A DNA stretch of 64,000 bases from Epiperipatus broadwayi (GCA_028023455.1 JAQFVV010012434.1:6416264-6480263), one strand, 5' to 3'; shown: positions 1 through 11,364, counted from the first letter of the stretch. A program made the numbers and translations. The notes: a model not told the origin generated them from the letters alone.

Positions 1-1269
1 AAATAAACCCCTGCTATAAACAGTGGTGAACCTTTATTTAGTTTTTTATTGATACTTTTTTTTTTGCATTTGAATAATCAAATGGATGTCATCTTATTCC
101 TTTGTAAAAGAATCAGGAGAGACTTTTACTCTGCAGAATACTATTAAAGGCTGTTTTCTTTACTTATACACATACATATTCAAACATTAAAACACTTAGT
201 GATTCTAAATAATTAAATAAAAGAAGAAAAAGCTGATAATGTATGTATTCTTGTTATAAAAGTATACGTTTGAAATTAATATATAAATAAAGTTGGATAA
301 AATAATAACAATATCTATTGGATTAACAAATATTTTTGAGATCACATAATAAAAATGTAAATAGATATTAGTGTAACAGTTTTTCCTGTGCAGATGGAAT
401 CCTAAGGAAATGATAACCATTATTCAACAAGATAATGATTCCACTTTCATAAGTCTACGAAAAAAAGTCTAATCCATGAGAAGTTAATTAGCTGAAGCGT
501 TGATATTTGAATTGCAGAATGGCTTAATGAATCAAACTGAATAACCACAAAATAATGACCATATTCATTAACAATGGGGAAAATAAAATTAGTTGAAACA
601 ATTGTAGTTACAAATCGCATTACAAATACCAAGTCAAAAAACCATACAAACACACAGTGGAATAAATCACTTCAAAGGTCAATATAAATCTAAAGATTCT
701 TGTGTCAATAAAATTTTTGTGAACTTTACAAGCTGAACATTTGTAGCTGTTATTTCATACTATTGGTTTCTGATAGATGAATCCCTGGTTTCATTTTTTT
801 ACCAACTGAAAAAGTTTATTTCAATTAATATTAAAAAAGGAAAAAAAAAGCTGTTCTACCAGATAATCACAGTGGTAGTCCAACCATAACTTTGGATTGA
901 CAAACTATAACCATCAACTATTTTTGGACAAGTGAAAAGTCAATATCCTTAAATAAAATTATTATATAATTCTCATTCTAAGAATAAAACATTTAATAAT
1001 GGACAGCCCTAGAACATGTTAATTTAGTTACTAGATGTTCCCATTATTTTGAACAATTCGTGTATTATTCTCAGTCCAATAGTAATTTGAAAAAATTAAT
1101 CTAAATTTAATTGATTATGGTGCAATCTTTAAACATTCTGTATTAAAAAAAAAATAATTTCCAGCTGATTCCAATGGTTAAACACACATTACGCAGACTT
1201 TTATAGTAAATAGTAGGGGTCTCTACCCCCTATGCCTTCAGTGCTGACTAAATACCATCAGTATATAGG
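1..1269. other. AT-rich intronic or intergenic stretch, no gene seen
   Basis: No open frame with coding character, splice-bounded exon or repeat boundary is visible. If Abi continues past the left edge this is Abi intron. A slightly GC-richer patch near 1210-1290 leads directly into the retrotransposon remnant that follows and may be its 5' part. Confidence 0.5.
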
Positions 1270-3780
1270 GTCACTAGAGATAGTCAAATTATAATGCAGT
1301 GGAACAGAAGCATATCTGAATGCCTAGTTAAGGATATACAGAGTTTCACAAAAAAAAAAAAAAGGTGGAAGAAAATATTTATAGGGGATATGAATAGGCA
1401 TATTGAATAAATTGATGACATGGATAACAAGAATGGACAGCTTTTGAAAAAAATTTGTCAGAGAGTGAATTTGAGCATTGAAAATTTATCAAATATTTAT
1501 GAGGGGATAATACATGGTATAGAAATAATAATTTCACACAATAGATTATATATTAGTAAAAAAAGAGGGAATGAGTAAAGTACAGAAAATTAGTGTTTGA
1601 TAATGAAGAGAGTATGTAATAATGATCATAACTTCTTTATAATAGAACTAGTTAGTAATATGATGGAAAATGAATTATAAAAATAAGTTAGAAGAATGTA
1701 AAATAAAAGTAGAAGTAATCATGGAAGAGTTGTTGGAGATGAATATAAGAACTGGTGTGGTGAAGTAGAAAAGTGGCAAATATGGTTTTAGGTAAGAATA
1801 TTCAGAAGAATAAAAGTAATAGAAAAGTCAGAATGAATAAAAGTATAAAAGAGAGAAAAAAAGTATGTAGACAATATAAATGTGCTATTAAAAACAAAGA
1901 AAGTGATAAAGATGTTAATATTAAATGGGAAAACTATTTTTTAAAAAAAGTTGGCTAAAATAGATAATTATATAGAGAAAATGACATTAAAAAGTGAATT
2001 ATTGGAGAGGATATTAATAAAAGTAGAAGAGATAAAAGTAAAAAAATTTGGAAATATATTAAACAAAGGAATGTAGGGGAGAGAGAAATAGTATTACTAA
2101 ATGATGAGGAAAAAGAGTGTAGCTCTAGAGAAGAATTAGAGAAAATGTTAAATGTGAAGGACAGAGTGATAACAAACATAAAAGCACCTAAATGGAAATA
2201 TTAGTTTTACAGAAAATAGATTGAATGAGGCAGGTAAGAAATTGAAAAGGCAAGAGACTTAAATGGATTGGCAGCAGAGATGATAATGAATTTGGGAAGT
2301 AGGGTAAAATGAAATCTATTATCATATTTTAATAAGATGGCACAGAATTTCCAGATAGCTAGAATAATACAAGAGTAAGGCTATTATTTAAAGTACAAAG
2401 GGTAAGACCATAGAAAGTTAAACAATTATAAACCGACAGTGTTAACATCATTGTTATATAATGTTTTTGCATATATGGTGGCTGGAAGAATGGCAAAATG
2501 GAGGAAAGAAAATAATATAGTGAGAGATTTTAGAATGGATAGGCATATAGGAGATAAACCACTAGATAGGGATTTTATGCACAAGCCTTCTGGCATCCAC
2601 TGATTACTCTGGTTGGCACTGAGTGGTACTACTGTATGGAGAGTTTTGCCTGTTTTCATATAGGAGATAGTTTATTTGTAGTCACACAACTTATAGATAT
2701 GAGTAGGAATATAGATAGTCAGTTATATATGGTTTTTATAAATATAGAAAAGCATAAGATAGAGTAAATAGAAATAGATTATGGACAAATTTAGTAAATT
2801 TGAGAATTAATGGAGCTTTAGTGGATCTTATTAAGAGATTGTATGAAAATAATTACTATATATATAAATTAGGAAATATAGAATCAGTTAAGAGTTAAAA
2901 ATGGGATGAACTAAAGCAAGGATGCTTATGTCATCTATTTTATTTTTGTTATATTTGAGAGAAATGGAGAGAACAATGGAAAGACTAGGAAAAAGTGTAG
3001 AGATACCATTAATAGATGGCAAGGGAATGCATACATTACCAGTTCTTTTATTTGCTAATGATATATTCTTGTGCACAGAAAGTAGGGAAATTATGCTGAA
3101 GATGTGCACATGGGTTGGTAAAGAGATGGGGATTAAATTTAGTAAAGAAAAATCAAAAGTAATGATAATAAATGCTGGGGAAAAAGAAGAGAAAGAATTT
3201 TTATTGAGGGATATAAAGTCAAATGTGGTAAATAAGTATAACTATTTGGAAATTGTCTTGTGATTAGAGAAATTGCTTGGATGAAGGGAGAAAACTGATA
3301 AATGAAACTACAGTGTTTTCATATATGATGTAGCAAGAATTGTATGGAAGTGAACACTAGCAGGATTAAGTTATGATAATGATGCATTATGTTAGTAAAG
3401 AGATGTTCAATTACTTTAAAAAAGTACAAAGAGAAATAGGAAAACATGCATTAGATGCAGATGTGTGGATGGCAAAGAAGGCAATTCAAGGAGAAATGGG
3501 ATAGTCAAGTTTTTATATGAGAAAAGCAAAATGGAAATGTTCGGTAGATTACAATTTATGGATAGTAAGAGAATAGCCAAAATAGTATTTAATTGGATTA
3601 TGAGTAAAGGACAGGCATTTTATGTATGTAGAATAGATATTTAAAATAGGTATTTTCACAGATAAAATCACAGGATTTTCATAAATAAATAATATTAGTA
3701 AGAAGCAATAAATGAACTTGGATGAGGGAAGGAGATGGCAATGCCAATGTTATCTTTGTGTATGACATAGATAGGTATGG
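1270..3780 (+). pseudogene. Decayed APE-type non-LTR retrotransposon (LINE)
   Basis: Broken remains of an endonuclease/reverse transcriptase polyprotein in plus orientation. Near 1380-1560 the frames give GDMN and NKNGQLLKK-like pieces, as in the apurinic-type endonuclease of LINEs. From about 2920 to 3262 an open stretch of 113 codons carries the part of the reverse transcriptase palm around FANDI (the usual FADD with D changed to N), then GIKFSKEKSKVMI. The tail to about 3780 is interrupted by stops. Many stops and frame changes mean it is dead. The clade is not certain. A 100-bp hammerhead-family insertion at 2557-2656 interrupts it, so it is older than that insertion. Confidence 0.7.
2557..2656 (+). 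mobile_element. Short fragment of the 19-kb-type hammerhead retroelement, with target duplication
   Basis: This 100-bp insert matches the part of the element at 19189-19520 that contains GGGATTTTATGCACAAGCC and ends in TTTTGCCTGTTTT. It is flanked by a perfect 13-bp direct repeat CATATAGGAGATA at 2544-2556 and 2657-2669. The duplication shows an independent insertion into the older LINE. It lacks the hammerhead core, so it is a truncated copy. Confidence 0.75.
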
Positions 3781-4479
3781 TTTCTTTCTTCAGTCTGTAG
3801 CAGTTTCTAATATTCTTTTAAATATCAAAATAAATATCTTATAAAAATAATTCCTCTACAGTCATGTTTTTTTGTTTGTTTAAAACTAAAAGCATTTTAA
3901 AAAAGTTAAAAGGTAAAGAAACAGAGCAACATATTCACATTAAAAAACTATGAGCAAAAAAAAAAAGGCAGTAAATTATATATCATTTTTTTTCTACAAA
4001 TATATTTTCATAAGATTAGAAAATTCCAAGTAAAACAAAACAAATACTATACAATCGATGATTAACTGTGTGTTACATGTTTGTACGTGCATATATACAT
4101 TAATTAAAAGAAAAACATTGGAATTAATTCAATAAAGTTTAATATATCAATATATATATATAAATAAATAAATAAAAGCTATAACTAGATTATAGCATGA
4201 GTGCCATTCTGATTAGCAATAATTGCTATTCAAGAAGGCAGCTGTGCCATAAACTGATTATAGCTTAATTTATTTATTTATATATGTATTATACTGTGGA
4301 ATTATTTAGAGTAATTTTTGTTTTAATGTATATCTTTATCTATTATATATATACATACATCTTTACAACACAGTGTGTGTTTGTTCAGACAATTTAAAAA
4401 AGAATATAACACAAAAATAATAAATGCTATACAATAAGCAAAATCATTCAGCGGTGACAAATACAGAACAACTACTTAC
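3781..4479. other. AT-rich intron sequence
   Basis: No exon or recognisable repeat. It holds short A-runs and an ATAAATAAATAAA simple repeat near 4160-4175. Confidence 0.5.
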
Positions 4480-4524
4480 TATTTCCTGCTCTCGTTTGTT
4501 CAGGATAAGCAGGTGAGGGAGGCA
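4480..4524 (-). CDS. Candidate Abi exon, 45 bp, phase 1-1
   Basis: On the minus strand a 45-bp stretch lies between an acceptor (AG at 4525-4526) and a strong donor GTAAGT (4474-4479). Read with one base carried from the previous exon it encodes PPSPAYPEQTRAGN and hands on one base. This entry phase equals the exit phase of Abi exon 3, and the proline-rich content suits the Abi linker before the SH3 domain. It is clearly GC-richer than its surroundings. No homologue is known to me for this exact peptide, so it could be an alternative exon or a chance match. Confidence 0.45.
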
Positions 4525-5234
4525 CTAATAATAAAAAAACAAACAAAAAAAAAAAAAGAAAGAAAAACAAGCAATATCATTACCATGCATGCATGATACA
4601 TTCTCGTAAAAATTATGCAAGCACTTCAAAGCAAATACATGCATGCTAGATATTTTACACAGCTTTCAGTAATTATCAACATAACACAGCAGAATATTAG
4701 GCAATCATGGGAAATGTAAAGAATAAGTTTATAAGTATCAGCCTTTGGAAACTGATTTAATTAGTAAAATAATTAATCAAGCACATATTTATAATCATAT
4801 ACTTGTTAGACAATGTGTGTGATAATGGGTTAAAAATATATATTTTTATTCTACACAGCATTGAATTTTAAAATCCTCTTCTTTTTTTTTCTCTCAAAAA
4901 ATATATGACTGCAAGCATAAAATTAGATGATTAGTATACATATATCAAATTCAAGAATATAAGAGAAAATAATAAACAGAAGTAAAAGGATAATCCAAAT
5001 AAAACAAACAAACAAAAAACGAAAGAAAAAATGCACACAAACTATTTTTAGAAAGAAATAAAAGTGGAGACAGTGAGCAGAAAGCCGCAAAGTGAAAAAA
5101 AAGAATAGGTACAAAAAACAAAGTAACAATTAGCGTACAATAGACTAGAACAAACAAAAAAAATAAATAAAAATAGAATACAATTTATACCAGTATGATT
5201 TCAATGTTTTAAATATAATAGTGAAAAGACATAC

Positions 5235-5318
5235 CGGTATGACTTGCAAATTCTTTGGATTGAAACAAGGGTCTGTATATTTTTCTATCCATATTAAAAC
5301 AATATGGATTTGTCTCCA
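5235..5318 (-). CDS. Candidate Abi exon, 84 bp, phase 1-1
   Basis: Minus-strand 84-bp stretch with acceptor TTTATTTACAG immediately upstream (5319-5329) and donor GTATGT (5229-5234). It is open in the frame expected after Abi exon 3, entering and leaving in phase 1, and encodes a peptide containing NPYCFNMDRKIYRPLFQSKE. Its length is a multiple of three, so it could be skipped without a frame change, as is common for Abi linker exons. The peptide itself is not one I recognise from Abi. The support is splice sites, phase and open frame. Confidence 0.45.
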
Positions 5319-6094
5319 CTGTAAATAAACAAGATGTTTTAATATTAATAAGTAGCATTATTAGTAGTAATAGTGTATATTTTTCACAAAAAAATAAATA
5401 AAATGCTCACCAAAAAAAAAAATGTCAACGATAGTTTCAAAAATATACATTTCAAAAAAAAAAACACAAGTTAAATATTATGTGTGACTAGACTGATCAA
5501 TGTTTTAAAGGATAGAAATTTTTAAAAAAAATAGATATTTAATAATTATAAAATTTTATAAATTATATGTTAATTTTTATTTATCTTTTTCTTTAAAATT
5601 ACCATTGATTTTAAAATGACTTTTCATCAGCAAAAATTTGCAAATTTTGAAAAATAAGTCATTATAAACTTCATTACATACACTAGGTATATATATGTTT
5701 CATCAGAAATTTTAGTAAAAACTTTTGATAAATATTAATTAAAATTATAATTTCCTTAATTTTAATGAGAAAAATCCAAAAGTGATAATTTGTCAACAAA
5801 CAATTCTAAATATGAATTTAAAGCTTCATTCATTATTTAATTTCATGTCAGGATAATAGAAATATTTTATAAAATCGCTTTACATACAATGCAATTCTAA
5901 AAAAAAAACAAAATAACTATCAACTGTCATGAAATAAAGATCTGTGTGATATATTTATTAATTGATCCCCCCCCCTTCCGACTTTAATTCCTCAAATAAT
6001 ATTACTTGACAATAAAAATGATATTAATGGTTTGGCTAATCTACATTTGAATCACTAAATGCATTACAGAATATTCTTTTCTAATAACTTCTAA
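5319..6094. other. AT-rich intron sequence
   Basis: Nothing beyond A/T runs and a short C9 tract near 5968-5976. Confidence 0.5.
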
Positions 6095-6220
6095 ATCTCT
6101 GACGAATTATCCTTAATAATGGTCAAACATAAATTTGTCCATAATGTTGTTTTCAATCATTAATAATAGTTCAACACAATTGAAATAAAACAACTATATA
6201 AAAATAATAAATATTTCCTT

Positions 6221-6264
6221 TATTGAACCGGTTTTCACCCTACATTAGGGCCTTTTCAAAATAC
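6221..6264 (-). ncRNA. Degenerate hammerhead-like motif in Penelope-like 3' end (left arm)
   Basis: Read on the minus strand: stem I TATT/AATA, a worn core TTGAAAA (consensus CTGANGA), stem II GGCCCT...AGGG, then GAAA-like GAAAACCGGTTC, in which AACCGGTT can fold as the very short stem III typical of Penelope hammerheads. At least two core positions differ from consensus, so activity is unlikely. Hammerheads are established in Penelope-like elements, which supports homology. Confidence 0.45.
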
Positions 6265-6660
6265 ACTTCTAATATAATCACATGACCTTTATATCTATCA
6301 ATACTCCCTCTAACGTTCATTTTATATAATCATTTTACATAATCACACAACCTATTTACATATATATATATATCCCCCTCCCCTCAATTTTTTTATTTTA
6401 TATACATATTATTTTTATACAATAGATAAAATTACATTAAATACAATTCAATAATTATATACATATATTATACACCATAAAATTACATACACATACTTTA
6501 TACATTAAATTATATATCATTTCTCATATATTTTTACTAACCATATCTTCAAATATAAACTTATTTATCTATAATTAACAATTATTTATATTAACTAATT
6601 ATTTACATATATCATATATATCAATTTTAAAAAAAAAAAAAACAACAAATCAACCATATA

Positions 6661-6948
6661 TTAAATTTTCCAGTTATCCTTCAATGCCCATTTACTACTC
6701 AACTTTGCAGGTCCTTTAACTAAATTAACACATTTATTCATATTTTCTTGAATATATACAGTCTCATAATATTTCCTTCTATTATAATCTTTAACATATT
6801 TTATAACCTTCATATCCTCAATACATCTCATTCTATGACCAGTATTCAAATAATGAACATATGGTCCTGAATTTATGTCCTTCCTTTCAATAGCCCTATT
6901 ATGCTCTTTTCCTCTTTCTATTGCTGTTTTCCCCGTTTGCCCTATATA
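6661..6948 (-). pseudogene. Penelope-like element, C-terminal GIY-YIG endonuclease fragment
   Basis: A 95-codon open reading frame ending in TAA at 6661-6663. It begins at YIGQTGKTAIERGKEH, the second half of the GIY-YIG signature with the following arginine/glutamate region, then NTGHR and a C-terminal tail ending in ALKDNWKI. In Penelope-like elements this nuclease nicks the target DNA for reverse transcription. The upstream GIY half and the reverse transcriptase are absent, because the inverted second copy begins at about 6944. It cannot code for an active element. Confidence 0.85.
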
Positions 6949-7041
6949 TATTCAAGAAAATATGAATAAATGTGTTAATTTAGTTAAAGGACCTGGAAAG
7001 TTGAGTAGTAAATGGGCATTGAAGGATAACTGGAAAATTTA
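6949..7041 (+). pseudogene. Second copy of the Penelope-like C-terminus, opposite strand
   Basis: Plus-strand reading gives IQENMNKCVNLVKGPGKLSS and then KWALKDNWKI with a stop. This is the same tail as the minus copy, with one visible change in the KGP(G/A)KL segment. It is the right arm of the inverted array and is followed by the same 3' untranslated region. Confidence 0.8.
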
Positions 7042-7431
7042 ATATATGGTTGATTTGTTGTTTTTTGTTTTTTTTTTAAATTGATATATATGATATATGT
7101 AAATAATTAGTTAATATAAATAATTGTTAATTATAGATAAATAAGTTTATATTTGAAGATATGGTTAGTAAAAATATATGAGAAATGATATATAATTTAA
7201 TGTATAAAGTATGTGTATGTAATTTTATGGTGTATAATATATGTATATAATTATTGAATTGTATTTAATGTAATTTTATCTATTGTATAAAAATAATATG
7301 TATATAAAATAAAAGGAGGGGATATATTTATATATGTAAATAGGTTGTGTGATTATGTAAAATGATTATATAAAATGAACGTTAGAGGGAGTATTGATAG
7401 ATATAAAGGTCATGTGATTATATTAGAAGTG

Positions 7432-7474
7432 TATTTTGAAAAGGCCCTAATGTAGGGTGAAAACCAGTTCAATA
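7432..7474 (+). ncRNA. Degenerate hammerhead-like motif in Penelope-like 3' end (right arm)
   Basis: Same motif as in the left arm, on the plus strand, with AACCAGTT in place of AACCGGTT in the stem III region. The core differences from CTGANGA...GAAA are shared with the left arm. Confidence 0.45.
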
Positions 7475-7542
7475 AAGGAAATATTTATTATTTTTATATA
7501 GTTGTTTTATTTCAATTGTGTTGAACTATTATCTCTGACGAA

Positions 7543-9205
7543 ATCTGCTAAAAATTATCAGCCATTACAAAAGCTTAAATATTATCTATCATAACAAAAG
7601 GGACTTATGAAAGTAATTTTGAACACCTTTCATGTCATCCAAAAACTATGCTAAAATGAAATAAACTCTTAAAAAAATAATCTATATTTCTTAATCCAAA
7701 CAATCACAATACATGATCAGCAGAATCAGATTTGACAAATGTTATCTAATTTTATACTACTCAAAATTCTCTCAGATATTTGGTTATCAATTTTTAAATC
7801 ATAACAGCAATATCTATTAAGTAGTTTCCTATACTTTGAAATTCAGATAAAACTCCAATTCTTTTATTAAAGGATTGGGTGCATGACAGCAGTAAATATA
7901 ATGATTTATTGAAAGACTAGTAAAACTTATGAATCATTTATTGGTCGTGATTGTGCATCCTTTAAAAATAGATTAATTTTTTCTAATATAAATCAGAAAA
8001 ATGTTCAGTCTTCTTCAAGCTTATCTTTTTAAGGATGTCTAGCTACTAGTCTGAATTTAAAATGAATGATTTGGCAATAACATGAGTATTAATGTCTTAC
8101 TAATTCTTAAATCAATGCAATCTTTCAATAATATTTTGCAATTTAATAGATCCAAATTAATCACTCAACTATTAAGCATCTTAATTATCACACAAGTTCA
8201 AAATATTTTTTGTGTATATAAAACTAATTATTTATATACACGTAGACTAGTTTAGCAAATGATACTTGATAAAATGTTCATATTTGAATCTCCAATTTAA
8301 ATCACTATATCATTAAATATTTTGATTATACATCTAAAAGCCCTTTAAGTATTTTTTCATTTTAACATTTAATTAAAAAAAGATACAGATAAGATTGTTA
8401 GACCACTGTCTATATTATGTTAGAAAATTTTAGTTCATCAATTAAGAGAAAATATTTCAATTATAATAACAAATTCAAATAGAAAACTAGAATATTTACT
8501 TTTTTTTCTATTAATAGCAATTACATCTATTAGTTATAAAATGAATCTTCAAATTACCTTTTTCTTACGCTATTTATAACTAAATTACTTTGACTATTCT
8601 GATGAACAGGCATTGTTATATATTCAACATTAAAGAATAAAATGATATACATTATAACAAATCATAATTACATATATGTATATAACTTAATCTGGTCAAT
8701 GACGTGTAGGAGTGATAAAATATTAGCTTGAGAATGAGCATTACAGTTAAATAAATAATATTTTCTTTATTATCAAACATATATATATATATTCCCAGTA
8801 CAACAGTTAAAGTTTAATAACACTAAGAAAATCCATAATCTGTTATCAAGGTAACTTCTTAGCTATTGGTAATTTATAGTTTATTTATATAAATTTTTAA
8901 TATAGTTTGCAGTTTAATTTTGTAAAAGTATAAAAATTATTTGTAGGTACCTATAAATTATTACAAATAAGCATATTTAATAATATAATAAGTATAAAGT
9001 AAATATGATAAAACTAATATTATTAATAGTTAAAATTTTCTATCTATTAAAATATTGATCTTTTTTTTTAAAAAAAAAAGAATGATCAAGAAGAACAAAT
9101 GTTTTTTGAAAATATTTTTTTAAAATATAAAATTGCATTAGCAAGTGAATATTTTTTTTAAACATGCAAGCCAACAGGGTTAGCAGTGACGTAGCAGAAG
9201 TTGTG
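7543..9205. other. AT-rich intron sequence
   Basis: No exon or repeat boundary recognised. A TA microsatellite lies near 8777-8792. Confidence 0.5.
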
Positions 9206-9318
9206 TTAAATATAGCTGAGAGTGTTATAACCTTTATGATGACCAAGCAGGTAATAAGCGGGATGATCAGACATAGCCATCAGGTCTGGGTGTGGGCCAT
9301 AACATCCTGGATAAACCA
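9206..9318 (-). CDS. Candidate Abi exon (linker or alternative 3' terminal exon)
   Basis: Minus-strand acceptor TTTGTCGCTGCAG is followed at 9318 by an open frame that joins Abi exon 3 in phase: the exon 3 terminal G plus TG makes valine. The peptide includes VYPGCYGPHPDLMAMSDHPA, then continues to a TAA at 9206-9208. The stretch has about 48 percent GC in a background near 25 percent. Two possible donors would make it an internal phase 1-1 exon: exon end 9232 (AAG|GTTATA) or 9244 (TTG|GTCATC). If neither is used, it ends an Abi isoform without an SH3 domain. The GC-rich tract continues past the stop to about 9164. Confidence 0.5.
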
Positions 9319-10339
9319 CTGCAGCGACAAAGAAAAGATATTTAAAAAGGGTTAATATGGTTGAGAATGATGGCAATAGACAGTAAACAGATAATGAACA
9401 ATGCTGAAAAAGAAGTATATTAGTAAGAAAGGTTTCAACAAAGAAATTTACATAGATGCGGTCATTCTTAAAATATAATCAAAAAAGAGAAAACAGTTTG
9501 TAAAAAGCATTTTATAAACATATAGCAGACCTTGAAAAACATATGATTTACTTCATTCCATTCATAAACACAATAAAACAACAAATTAAAGCATTCATTT
9601 TCATATAAATGATTAAATAATAGCAACCAAATTCAATATTTATACAATTTAAATGACTCGATGTTAGTTTTAGTTCAATAATTAGAAATAATTACATATG
9701 AAATTAAATATATAAATAAATAAATTTGTATATTCATAAGAAGTTAGCATACATTTTAAAGTTAATTTTTGTTTTTGGTTGATAATTTTCTTACTTTTGT
9801 TTTCAATATATGCTTCTCTCCCACTTCTAACTAGTATTCCGTTAAAAATGATTATCCTGTTTTAAAATTCAAATACTATATTTCTATATAAATTTTACAT
9901 TCCATGTTAAAATAATTTGTGTAACATTTTCAATCTACAAAAATGATTGGCAATTTTTTAAAGAATGATGAAATTCTGAATAAATTTTTGAATATACATA
10001 TAATGGTTTTTTAAAAAATTGTTGTGGAAATATCAATATAAATTAATAATGCTTAATTAATACACTAATAAATGATTTTTTTCATATAGTGACAGAAGTC
10101 AGCTTAAAATGTAAGAGTTTTGTTTACTACAATACAGAATCCTTGTGCTTCTTTTAACTTTTTTGTTTAAAATGAATGGTTTCATTTCAATTTTGATATA
10201 TTAATCTTTATATTACTCCTCCCAAACCCTTAATAATAGGTTTCTGCTAATTATTTTTGTCATTATGGCATTAAATTAAAAAGTCATCGATAACTATTTT
10301 TTAAAATAATTCAAAATATTTTATTACACTGTGAATTAC
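9319..10339. other. AT-rich intron sequence
   Basis: Nothing recognised apart from the pyrimidine tract that precedes the candidate exon acceptor. Confidence 0.5.
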
Positions 10340-10444
10340 AAATTAAAAGATTCAAAATCAGACTTTCACATGACTCACTACTCTCAGTGCCATCTCATAT
10401 TGCTGACCCACCTGATCACAAACATGTCGAAAAGATAAATAATC

Positions 10445-10488
10445 ACCAATATACATATTTCATGCTAAACCAGCAATCATCAGTTGGT
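10445..10488 (-). ncRNA. Type I hammerhead ribozyme, inverted unit
   Basis: On the minus strand: stem I ACCAA pairing with TTGGT, core CTGATGA, stem II TGC/GCA with loop, core GAAA, self-pairing stem III ATAT/GTAT, cleavage position after TA. All core bases are present. The first stem II pair is a U-U mismatch. The motif and pairing support a cleavage-competent or nearly competent ribozyme. Confidence 0.75.
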
Positions 10489-10740
10489 CTAGATTACTAT
10501 CTTCACACATATATATAATCAGTGCTCAGCTTTATATTAAGATAGCCAATCTTCATACTTTAATGGACAGGCTTCAAACTATTCCAACTCACAACTCTTC
10601 AGCCTTCCATTTCATTAAAAATCTGATGATGGAACGTTCAAAGCCCTTATTAGTGCCAAGGTTGTCATCCTACCCGAAGATTAGCTACTTAATATAAAGC
10701 TGAGCACTGATTATATATATGTGTGAGGATAGTAATCTAG

Positions 10741-10784
10741 ACCAACTGATGTTTGCTGGTTTAGCATGAAATATGTATATTGGT
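10741..10784 (+). ncRNA. Type I hammerhead ribozyme, direct unit 1 (core mutation)
   Basis: Same fold as the other copies with stem I ACCAA/TTGGT, but the core reads CTGATGT, changing the conserved A9. It is probably inactive. Confidence 0.7.
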
Positions 10785-10871
10785 GATTATTTATCTTTTC
10801 AACATGTGTGTGATCAGGTGGGTCAGCAATATGAGATGGCACTGAGAGTAGTGGGTCGTGTGAAAGTCTGA

Positions 10872-10881
10872 GTTCGAATCC
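10872..10881 (+). promoter_or_regulatory. RNA polymerase III B-box-like site in unit 1
   Basis: GTTCGAATCC matches the tRNA B box consensus. A possible A box (TGGCACTGAGAG) lies about 40 bases upstream at about 10838-10849. Internal polymerase III promoters of this kind drive tRNA-derived SINEs. Confidence 0.55.
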
Positions 10882-11223
10882 CGCATATATTACATATATA
10901 AATGCAGGTTTAAGCCTGTACAATGTATTAATTTATATAAATAGTGTGTAATAGGTCTGCCCATCCCTCGCATATGTATGTATAAATGGATTATTCTCCT
11001 GTACATGAGGGGTCAGAATGACTAATATGTCAACATGGGTAGGATGACAACCTTGGCACTAATAAGGGCTTTGAACATTCCATCATCAGATTTTCAATGA
11101 AATGGAAGGCTGAAGAGTTGTGAGTTGGAATAGTTTGAAGCCTGTCCATTAAAGTATGAAGATTGGCTATCTTAATATAAAGCTGAGCACTGATTATATA
11201 TATGTGTGAGGATAGTAATCTAG

Positions 11224-11267
11224 ACCAACTGATGATTGCTGGTTTAGCATGAAATACGTATATTGGT
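11224..11267 (+). ncRNA. Type I hammerhead ribozyme, direct unit 2 (intact core)
   Basis: Stem I ACCAA (11224-11228) pairs with TTGGT (11263-11267). The core CTGATGA and GAAA are intact, stem II TGC/GCA closes on a GGTTT-type loop, and stem III is the self-complementary ATACGTAT. Cleavage is expected after the TA preceding TTGGT. This is the best preserved core of its family in the window. Confidence 0.8.
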
Positions 11268-11354
11268 GATTATTTATCTTTTCGACATGTTTGTGATCAG
11301 GTGGGTCAGCAATATGAGATGGCACTGAGAGTGGTGAGTCATGTGAAAGTTTGA

Positions 11355-11364
11355 GTTCGAATCC
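11355..11364 (+). promoter_or_regulatory. RNA polymerase III B-box-like site in unit 2
   Basis: GTTCGAATCC, at the same distance downstream of the hammerhead as in unit 1. The perfect conservation of the box fits internal polymerase III transcription of the parent element. Confidence 0.55.

Larger units (their letters stand above)
6107..7530. mobile_element. Penelope-like element: two 3' ends in head-to-head inverted array
   Basis: A near-perfect inverted repeat has arms at about 6166-6756 and 6944-7530, with a centre of about 187 bp. The whole is bounded by a perfect 12-bp direct repeat ATCTCTGACGAA at 6095-6106 and 7531-7542, so it entered as one event. Each arm carries the last codons of the element protein and its 3' untranslated region. 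The minus copy also keeps most of the GIY-YIG domain. Penelope-like elements are known to leave such inverted, 5'-truncated structures with irregular target duplications. The arms are highly similar (differences include AACCGG versus AACCAG), which suggests a fairly young insertion. Confidence 0.85.

Noticed and set aside
205-653. Minus-strand open frames near the left edge
   Set aside because: Dominated by I, F, N and Y codons as expected from AT-rich non-coding DNA; no splice sites or motifs.
1-4479. SH3-coding exon of Abi in the left end of the window
   Set aside because: I searched the minus strand for an ALYDY-like motif and the conserved tryptophan region and found none; it probably lies outside.
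10622-10650. Extra hammerhead starting CTGATGATGGAACGTTC
   Set aside because: It has the CTGATGA word but no GAAA after a stem II, and the other pairings are missing.
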